A stretch of DNA of 42,907 bases from CAXSEF01 sp964236695 (GTDB taxonomy: Bacteria; Pseudomonadota; Alphaproteobacteria; Acetobacterales; Acetobacteraceae), in NCBI GenBank assembly GCA_964236695.1, contig CAXSFU010000026.1, positions 1 through 42,907 of the forward strand, in the 5' to 3' direction. The notes beneath the pieces were generated by a model, which worked only from the letters and a program-made list of their open reading frames with translations, ran no database searches and had not been told where the DNA came from. The position numbers were made by a program, and so were the translations under genes. Positions 36,947 to 42,907 of the stretch are shown piece by piece. Numbering within the stretch: the stretch's first letter is position 1; every line of letters starts with the position of its first letter.

Positions 36947-39418
36947 ATGAGCGGCTCAAGCACCACCACCACCACCGCGACCGGCTCCCCCACCCAGACG
37001 CTCAGCGTCCTCGGCACCTACGCGGTGCAGGCGGACACCAGCCTGGCGTCGGCGGTGGGCGTGAACGTCGCGACCGTCGGCACGCTCACCGGAACCCAGC
37101 TCACCGAGCTGGGCATCACGACGGTGCGGACCACGGTGGACGCCACGAACGAGAGCGCGCTCGAGACCCTGGCGGCGGGGGGCATCAAGTTCGACCTGGT
37201 GCTGGGCCAGACCCAGACGATCGCCCAGTTCATGGGCTTCGCCGACGCGATCAACGCCACGACGCTGACCACGACGGGTATGCAGGGCACCATGTCGAAC
37301 TCGGTGGTCGCGGTGGAAGGGCCCGACCTCACCACCGACGCGTCCGTGGCCGCCTACACCTACACGATCATCGGCAACACGCGTGACACCGGCAACGGCA
37401 CGGGTGGCGGCACGGCGACCGGTCTTTCCGGCGGCGACTACGCCACGGTGGAGCTGTTCCAGGCGGCAACCGATCGCGCTGCTAGCGACCCGACAGCGGG
37501 CACATACAGCGCGACGAACAGCATGACGGCGATTGCCGGCGTCGTCGTGCTGCCGTACAGCACCACCAGCACCCAGGCCGTCAGCAACACCGTCGGCTCC
37601 TACGTGAGCGCGCTCAACGTCAACCTCGGCACGGCACCGGTGGGCGAGCCGGACGGCGCGGCGATCTCGGCCGCGGCGCAGACGGCGGTCACCATCGGAC
37701 AGGCCTACGACCTCCCCGGCTCGCTGACGGCGGTGGTCACCCAGGCGGGCGCGTCCACGGCGGGCGGGTTGCTGGACCTGCTGCTCGACACCCGCGCCTC
37801 GGTGAGCGGGACCGTCACCTCCACCAGCGGCACGCCGTCGACGACGTCGACGGCCATCGTCACCGCCCCGGTGGTCACGACCTTCCTGTCCTCGCTGGCC
37901 GCCTCGGCTGCCGGCACCGGCACGGCGACCGGAACCGTCACCGCCCCCACAGCGATCAGCCTGTACGACGCCAACGGCACGCTCACCGCGGCCGGCACCG
38001 CGCTGAACAACCTCGAGACGATCCTGGTCACGCCGACCGCCTTCCCGACCTCGACCGCCACCGCCGCGACCACCCTGACCCTGGACGTCGGCACCTACAC
38101 GGCGATGACCAACGTCGCCACCGACATCGCGGTGTTCGCGGCTTCCGGCAGCGGCGACAACATCGTGTGGTGGGACAACGTCGACTCCGCGACCGGCACC
38201 GCCGGCCACGGCGCGGCCTCCCTCGGCTTCAACCAGGTCGAGAGCAGCGTCCTGGTGTACGACCCCACCAAGGGCGCCTCCGCGATCGGCAGCTTCGCCA
38301 ACATCAGCTCCCTCGACGTCACCAACTTCGGCGACGGGCCGCTGGTGGTGCAGATCTCCAACGTGGCCGGCACCACCGCCACCGGCACCGCCAGCGCGGT
38401 CGGCACCTACGCCGGCGTGAGCGCCACGGCCACCACCACCGTGACCGGCGGCTCGGGCGGCGGCACGACCACCATGACCGGCGGCTCGGGCGGTGGCACG
38501 ACCACCATGACCGGCGGCTCCGGCGGCGGCACCACCACGATGACCGGCGGCTCGGGCGGCGGCACCGCCACGGTCGCCGGCGGGTTCGTCTCCTCCGCGG
38601 GCGCGTCCGGCGGGCTTACCCTGACGTCCACCGCCTCGACCGCCTACGCGACCATCGTCACCGACCCCGGCACCGTCATCGTCAACAGCCTCGGCACCGA
38701 CACGGTGCAGGCCGGCAGCGGGCTCAACGTGGTCTACGCGTCGGGGCCTGCCGCGACCGTGACCGGCGGTTCCGGCAACCTGATCTTCGTCGCTGGCACC
38801 GGAAACTACATCGCGGGCGGCGGCACCGGCAACGACGTGCTCTACGGCAACAGCGGCACCGCGTCGCTCACCGGCGGCGGCACCGGCAGCTCGATCCTGG
38901 TGGCCGGCACCGGCAACACCACGCTGCAGGGCGGCGCCGGCAGCAAGGCGGTGATATTCGGCGGCACCGCAGCCAACAGCTTCGCCGGGTCGACCGGCGG
39001 CAGCGACACCCTGGTCGGCGGCAGCGGCAGCAACACCTTCTTCATGACCACCGGCGACGTGGCTTTCGGCGGCGCCAACGGCGGCGACACCTTCAACACC
39101 GGCACCGGAACGGCGCTGATCGTCGAGGGTCCCGGGGCGGAGCGGGTCAACCTGGGCGGCGGCGGCGCCACCGTGTTCGGCGGCACCGGCACCGACACCT
39201 ACGCCTTCGCCAAGGGCACCGGCGGCAGCGCCAGCATCATCGGCTTCAAGGCCGGCGACAGCCTCGACCTGACCGGCGGCTTCACCGCGGCGGACGCGAC
39301 CTCCGCGGTGGGCTCGGCGAACACGGGCTCGTTCGGCACCGTGCTGCACCTGAGCGACGGCACCACGATCAACGTGTTCGGGGCCACCGTCACCGCGTCG
39401 CAGATCAGCGTGAGCTGA
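36947..39418 (+). CDS. Large Thr/Gly-rich RTX-like beta-roll protein, probably secreted
   Basis: An 823-residue protein with a Thr/Ser-rich N-terminal start and no classical signal peptide. Residues about 15-190 resemble repeats carrying 'TLTGTQLTELGI..V' and 'AQFMGFADAINA' segments. A central region of beta-type sequence follows. Then comes a perfect tandem of four 11-residue units (TGGSGGGTTTM-like), and from about residue 600 Gly-rich roll repeats (GGTGNDVLYGNSG, GGSGSNTFFM, GGTGTDTYAFA) ending in TTINVFGATVTASQISVS. The layout suggests a calcium-binding adhesin or surface protein exported by type I secretion, though no T1SS genes are seen here. GAGG precedes the ATG. Confidence 0.75.
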   Translation: MSGSSTTTTTATGSPTQTLSVLGTYAVQADTSLASAVGVNVATVGTLTGTQLTELGITTVRTTVDATNESALETLAAGGIKFDLVLGQTQTIAQFMGFADAINATTLTTTGMQGTMSNSVVAVEGPDLTTDASVAAYTYTIIGNTRDTGNGTGGGTATGLSGGDYATVELFQAATDRAASDPTAGTYSATNSMTAIAGVVVLPYSTTSTQAVSNTVGSYVSALNVNLGTAPVGEPDGAAISAAAQTAVTIGQAYDLPGSLTAVVTQAGASTAGGLLDLLLDTRASVSGTVTSTSGTPSTTSTAIVTAPVVTTFLSSLAASAAGTGTATGTVTAPTAISLYDANGTLTAAGTALNNLETILVTPTAFPTSTATAATTLTLDVGTYTAMTNVATDIAVFAASGSGDNIVWWDNVDSATGTAGHGAASLGFNQVESSVLVYDPTKGASAIGSFANISSLDVTNFGDGPLVVQISNVAGTTATGTASAVGTYAGVSATATTTVTGGSGGGTTTMTGGSGGGTTTMTGGSGGGTTTMTGGSGGGTATVAGGFVSSAGASGGLTLTSTASTAYATIVTDPGTVIVNSLGTDTVQAGSGLNVVYASGPAATVTGGSGNLIFVAGTGNYIAGGGTGNDVLYGNSGTASLTGGGTGSSILVAGTGNTTLQGGAGSKAVIFGGTAANSFAGSTGGSDTLVGGSGSNTFFMTTGDVAFGGANGGDTFNTGTGTALIVEGPGAERVNLGGGGATVFGGTGTDTYAFAKGTGGSASIIGFKAGDSLDLTGGFTAADATSAVGSANTGSFGTVLHLSDGTTINVFGATVTASQISVS
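38432..38563 (+). repeat. Four tandem 33-bp coding repeats inside the RTX-like gene
   Basis: Units at 38432-38464, 38465-38497, 38498-38530 and 38531-38563 encode TTTVTGGSGGG or TTTMTGGSGGG. Differences between units are mostly silent third-base changes, so the array is recent or is kept uniform by recombination. Confidence 0.9.
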
Positions 39419-39432
39419 CGACGCAGCGACGG

Positions 39433-39567
39433 CAGAAAGCAAGGCCAGGGCTCTGCCCTGGACCCGCAAAGGGCCGTGAGGCCCTTTGATCCCTTGACTC
39501 AAGTACTGGATTCTCAAGGCAATTGCCTTGAGCGGGGTCCAGGGGCAGAGCCCCTGGCCTTCCTGCC
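39433..39567. repeat. Type A repeat, copy A11
   Basis: Outer hairpins CCAGGGCTCTGCCCTGG and CCAGGGGCAGAGCCCCTGG; the centre is CTTGACTCAAGTACTGG. The inner right arm is changed to CTCAAGGCAATTGCCTTGAG, itself a perfect palindrome. It separates the converging RTX-like and MATE genes. Confidence 0.86.
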
Positions 39568-41031
39568 TTACTCCCGCCCCGCTTCCGCCATCTCCGCCAG
39601 CGCGCCCCCCGCCGTCCTCCCCGGCACGCTGACCGCGGCCCCGGGCCCCGCGCCCGGCGCGCGCAGCCGGCCGGCGACGGAGAACGCCGCCGCCAGGGCC
39701 AGCAGCCCGAACACCACGCCCCCCGCCGCCTGCCCGAACAGCACGCCCGCCGGCCCGAAGCGCAGGCCGAGGGTCACGAACGGGATGGTCCCCAGCGTGG
39801 CGCGCCCCCAGTTGAACGCGGTGGCCAGGATCGGCCGGCCGAGGTTGTTGAACGCGGCGTTGGCCACGAACAGCGCGCCCACGAACACGAAGCCGGGCGC
39901 GGTCCAGCGGCAGAACAGGCGGATCAGCTCGGCCTGCGCGCCGGTGGCGGAGAACAGGGCGATCAGCGGGCCCTGCAGCGCCACCAGCAGCGCCCACACC
40001 GCGAGCACGCAGCCGGCGACCAGGGCGAGCGAGGAGCGCAGGGTCTGGCGCACGCGGTCGAGCTGCCCGGCGCCGAGGTTCTGCGACAGGATCGGGCCGA
40101 CGGCGCCGGTGAGCGCGAAGACGAAGCCGAAGGCGACCGGGGTGATGCGGTCCACCGTGGCCTGCCCTGCGACGGCGGCCAGGCCGAAGCCGGCCATGGC
40201 GTGGGTGGTGTAGGCGCTGCCCACGGGGGTCGCGAGGTTGGTCAGCATCGCGGGCGCGGCGACGCGCGCAACCTGGCGGGCGTCGGCGGCGACGCGGGGC
40301 CAGTCCGGGCGCTGCAGCAGGCCGTGGCGGCGCACCGCGCGCAGGCCGAGCACGGCGACGGACGCGCGCGACAGCACGGCGCTGACGGCTGCGCCGGCGA
40401 GGCCGAGGTGGAGGGCGAAGATCAGCACGGGGTCGAGCACGGCGGCCACCGCTGCGCCGGCCAGCGCGATCGTCATGGAGCGCCGCGCGTCGCCCACGGA
40501 GCGCAGCAGGGCGGAGGACGCCATGCCGAGCACGACCAGCGGCAGGAACGGCCCGGCGATGGCGAGGTAGCGCCAGGCCTGGCGCTGCGCCTCGCCGCGG
40601 GCGCCCAGCGCGCCGAGGATCGGGTGCAGGCACGCCACGGTGAGCAGGCCGAGCGCGAGCATGGCGGCCGCCATCACCACGAGGCAGGCGCTGGCGATGC
40701 GCCGCGCGTCCTCGTGCCGCCCGGCACCGATGGCGCGGGAGACCACGGCGCCGAGGCCGATGGTCATGCCGATCGCCACGGAGATCTGGAAGTAGCCGAC
40801 CGCGCCGGTGAAGCCGACGGCCGCGGTCAGGCCGGGATCGCCGAGCAGGGAGATGTAGAACAGGTTGAGCAGGTCGACGACGAACACGGCGACCAGACCC
40901 ACGGCGCCGGTGCCCGACATCACCGCGACATGGCGGGTGATGGAGCCGGACAGGAAGCGCGCGCCGTGCGGCGGCCGGGCCGGCGCTGCACGGGCGGCGG
41001 CGCGGGTCGCGAGTTCCGAGGCGGCCGGCAT
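39568..41031 (-). CDS. MATE family efflux transporter
   Basis: A 487-residue protein with 12 hydrophobic helices in two similar halves. First-half features include LLNLFYISLLGDPGLTAAVGF and ISVAIGMTIGLGAVVSRAIGAG. Second-half features include AMAGFGLAAVAGQATVDRI and GAVGPILSQNLGAGQLDRVRQ. Such proteins export cationic or small organic compounds using Na+ or H+ gradients. The ATG at 41031 has GGAG 11 bases upstream; a GTG two codons earlier has better spacing. It is divergent from the adenylation gene, so it could export that enzyme's product. This is inference from context only. Confidence 0.88.
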   Translation of the reverse strand: MPAASELATRAAARAAPARPPHGARFLSGSITRHVAVMSGTGAVGLVAVFVVDLLNLFYISLLGDPGLTAAVGFTGAVGYFQISVAIGMTIGLGAVVSRAIGAGRHEDARRIASACLVVMAAAMLALGLLTVACLHPILGALGARGEAQRQAWRYLAIAGPFLPLVVLGMASSALLRSVGDARRSMTIALAGAAVAAVLDPVLIFALHLGLAGAAVSAVLSRASVAVLGLRAVRRHGLLQRPDWPRVAADARQVARVAAPAMLTNLATPVGSAYTTHAMAGFGLAAVAGQATVDRITPVAFGFVFALTGAVGPILSQNLGAGQLDRVRQTLRSSLALVAGCVLAVWALLVALQGPLIALFSATGAQAELIRLFCRWTAPGFVFVGALFVANAAFNNLGRPILATAFNWGRATLGTIPFVTLGLRFGPAGVLFGQAAGGVVFGLLALAAAFSVAGRLRAPGAGPGAAVSVPGRTAGGALAEMAEAGRE

Positions 41032-41246
41032 TGTCACGCAAACTCCATGGCCCACGGGTCGCGCCACGTGGGCGGCCGGCCCAGAACTAGATCGTGCCAG
41101 GCGGTCTGCATCCCACCCCGATTTCAGCGGGGCTGCCTTGCACCACGCTGCCACGACGGGGCATGGATCGCTGCGGGCGTGGCGTGACATGGTCCGCACG
41201 CGACGGAGGGGACCGGAAGGGGCACAGCCCGAGAAGCCTGCGACAA

Positions 41247-41282
41247 GTCTTGATTCGAGAGACATGTCTCGTGTATTGAGAC
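41247..41282. promoter_or_regulatory. Extended inverted repeat upstream of the adenylation gene
   Basis: A perfect 12-bp palindrome GAGACATGTCTC at 41259-41270 sits at the centre of a longer imperfect dyad. The 18-base half-sites (41247-41264 and 41265-41282) agree at 13 positions, including the outer GTCT/AGAC ends. A GAGACA half-site recurs at 41278-41283. It lies 29 bases before the adenylation gene ATG and about 215 bases from the MATE start. It looks like an operator for a dimeric or tetrameric regulator that is not in this window. Confidence 0.6.
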
Positions 41283-41310
41283 AAACCTCGACCTGGAGGA
41301 GCGCGCGACA

Positions 41311-42849
41311 ATGAATGCCATCACCGGCACCGAACTCCGCCTCGACGCGGGCCTGCAAGGCTCTGCGCCAGGCTACAGGCCCGACCTGGCGGACGTGGTG
41401 GACCGCTTCCTCCTGGTGGCGCGGATGCAGCCGCTGCACCCGGCGGTGGTCACGCCGCAGGCGAGCCTGAGCTACGGCGAGCTGGAGTGCCGGGTACGCC
41501 TGTTCGCGGCGCAGTTCGCTTCCGTGACGGCGCCGTGCGTGCTGGTGGCGCTGCCGCAAGGCGCGGACGCCTACGCCGCGATGCTGGCGGCGGGGCTTGC
41601 GGGCGGACACTACACGCCGCTGAACGTGGCGGCGCCGCCCGCCAAGCTGCGCCGGGTGGCCGAGCTGCTGCGGCCGGACTTCATCGTGGGTGCGCCGGCG
41701 CTGACGGCGCAGCTCGCGGCGGGCGGCGCCGTGTGTCTCGACCCGGAGCGCCTGCCGCCGCTGCCGCCGTTCGAGGGCACCGGCGAGCGCCACGCGCAGG
41801 CGTACACGATCTTCACCTCCGGCTCGACGGGCACGCCGAAGGGCGTGGTAATCGGGCGCGCGGCGCTGAACCACTACGTGCAGTGGCTGGGCGAGAGCGT
41901 GGGCTTCGGGCCGGACGACCGGGTGTCGCAGTTCCCCAACATCGCCTTCGACCTCAGCGTGATGGACATCTACGGCGCGCTCTGCTTCGGCGCCAGCCTG
42001 CACCCCGTCACCGGCCAGGGCGACCGCCTGATGCCCGCGCGCATGATCGAGCGCGAGCGAATCACCGTGGCGGTGTTCGTGCCCAGCGTGATCAGCCTGA
42101 TGATGCGCGTGCGCGAGGCCACCGCGCGCCGCCTGGGCACGGTGCGCCGCTTCGTGGTGTGCGGCGAGCCGCTGCGCCCGGCGCAGGTCGAGGCCGTGTT
42201 CGCCGCCTGCCCGGACGCGGTGCTGCAGAACACCTACGGCCCGACGGAGGCCACGGTGTCGATGACCTCCGTCGAGCTGCGCGCCACGGACCACGGCCGC
42301 GCGTGCGGCGCCACGGTCGCGATCGGCGACGCGATCCCCGGCATGGCGCTGCACCTGCTGGGCGGCCCGCACTCCGACGAGGGCGAGATCGTCATCACCG
42401 GGCCGCAGCTCGCCGCCGGCTATTTCGGTGATCCCGTGAAGACCGCGGCCGCGTTCCGCGAGGTCGTGGTGGAAGGCGAGCGGGTGCTCGGCTACCACAC
42501 GGGCGACTGGGCGGAGCGCCGCGGCGGCCAGGTGTTCTTCCGCGAGCGCGTCGACTTCCAGGTCAAGGTGCACGGCTTCCGCATCGAGCTGGACGAGATC
42601 GCCGACGCCTTCGCGCGCTCCGGCTGGCCGGTGGTGTGCGTGTTCAAGCGCGGCGAGGGCTTGGCCGCGGTCGTGGAGCGCAGCGGCGGCGCGGAGCCGG
42701 ACCTGGTGGCGCTGCGCCACGCGCTGCTGGAGCGGATCGAGGCGCACGCGGTGCCGGAGCAGATCCGGGTGATCGACGCCATGCCGCGCAACGACAACGA
42801 CAAGGTCGACCGCGGGCAGGCGATGGCGTGGTTCGAGGCGGCGGCCTGA
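41311..42849 (+). CDS. Stand-alone adenylate-forming enzyme (amino-acid adenylation / DltA-like)
   Basis: This 512-residue ANL-family enzyme has NRPS-type core motifs: A3 TSGSTGTPKG (about residues 169-178), a FPNIAFDLSVMDIY segment, A5 NTYGPTEATV, A7 YHTGDW, A8 VKVHGFRIELDEI and A10 NDNDKVDR with the catalytic Lys. Family members activate an amino acid or carboxylic acid as acyl-AMP and load it on a carrier-protein thiol. No carrier or condensation domain is fused, as in DltA. GGAGGAG precedes the ATG. Any carrier partner must be elsewhere, possibly beyond the window end. The operator-like palindrome upstream suggests specific control. Confidence 0.85.
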   Translation: MNAITGTELRLDAGLQGSAPGYRPDLADVVDRFLLVARMQPLHPAVVTPQASLSYGELECRVRLFAAQFASVTAPCVLVALPQGADAYAAMLAAGLAGGHYTPLNVAAPPAKLRRVAELLRPDFIVGAPALTAQLAAGGAVCLDPERLPPLPPFEGTGERHAQAYTIFTSGSTGTPKGVVIGRAALNHYVQWLGESVGFGPDDRVSQFPNIAFDLSVMDIYGALCFGASLHPVTGQGDRLMPARMIERERITVAVFVPSVISLMMRVREATARRLGTVRRFVVCGEPLRPAQVEAVFAACPDAVLQNTYGPTEATVSMTSVELRATDHGRACGATVAIGDAIPGMALHLLGGPHSDEGEIVITGPQLAAGYFGDPVKTAAAFREVVVEGERVLGYHTGDWAERRGGQVFFRERVDFQVKVHGFRIELDEIADAFARSGWPVVCVFKRGEGLAAVVERSGGAEPDLVALRHALLERIEAHAVPEQIRVIDAMPRNDNDKVDRGQAMAWFEAAA

Positions 42850-42852
42850 AGG

Positions 42853-42907
42853 CAGGAAGGCCAGGGGCTCTGCCCCTGGACCCCGCCAGGGCGAGCCGCC
42901 CTGGACC
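42853..42907. repeat. Type A repeat, copy A12, cut by the window end
   Basis: Starts CAGGAAGGCCAGGGGCTCTG, the outer hairpin and CCCCGCCAGGGCGAG arm are present, and the sequence runs off the end. Confidence 0.75.

Noticed and set aside
38432..38563. Tandem 33-bp repeats as a possible CRISPR array
   Set aside because: The units are directly adjacent with no spacers and lie in frame inside a long coding region.

Overview
The window is very GC-rich DNA, with G or C at most third codon positions. It reads like a chromosome segment of an alphaproteobacterium, most likely Acetobacteraceae or related Rhodospirillales. That inference rests on the gene families (OprB porin, GMC dehydrogenase with a gluconate-dehydrogenase-subunit-3-like partner, CheB-CheR-PAS-HWE kinase, Zur/ZnuABC), on an alphaproteobacterial LexA box (GAAC-N7-GAAC), and on dense GC-rich palindromic repeats between genes. 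No transposase, integrase, CRISPR array or phage gene was seen.

Layout. 1-378 is the 3' end of an RTX-like protein. 693-5930 is a zinc-homeostasis block: zur, a frameshifted small gene, a COG0523/CobW GTPase, znuB, znuC and znuA. Matching Zur-type palindromes lie upstream of the GTPase and of znuA. 6236-12432 (minus strand) reads as OprB porin, MFS transporter, an alpha/beta-hydrolase fused to a Gluconate_2-dh3 domain, and a GMC oxidoreductase. This looks like an uptake and oxidation cluster for an unknown organic substrate. 12477-15187 is a Fur-box TonB-dependent receptor. 15396-20855 carries a Ste24-type M48 protease, an extended SDR, an Old Yellow Enzyme, a small hypothetical and a GT2-GtrA glycosyltransferase. 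21045-22367 holds two minor genes.

22543-26841 (minus strand) is the most interesting coding unit: four genes with 4-bp overlaps or a 2-bp gap. They encode a PurD-like ATP-grasp ligase, a SAM methyltransferase with an extra N-terminal domain, an NPPY methyltransferase and a haem-oxygenase-like diiron oxidase. It looks like a compact pathway that ligates, methylates and oxidises a small molecule. I do not recognise its product.

27111-28635 has a hypothetical gene and a frameshifted small gene around a LexA-like box. 28879-30502 is modA-modB without modC. A tRNA-Gln(UUG) follows, then a 1,100-residue CheB-CheR-PAS-HWE kinase with a single-domain response regulator, an aldo/keto reductase, an RTX-like repeat protein, and a MATE exporter divergent from a stand-alone adenylation enzyme. 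A palindromic operator lies in that last divergent region.

The non-coding signal is as striking as the genes. Two families of structured repeats fill most intergenic gaps: 12 copies of a GC-rich nested palindrome (type A) and 6 copies of an A/T-tract palindrome (type B). They share the same outer ends. Their hairpins vary in compensating pairs, they carry optional sub-modules, and they supply the stop codons of several genes and the start codon of modB. They also interrupt the znu and mod operons.
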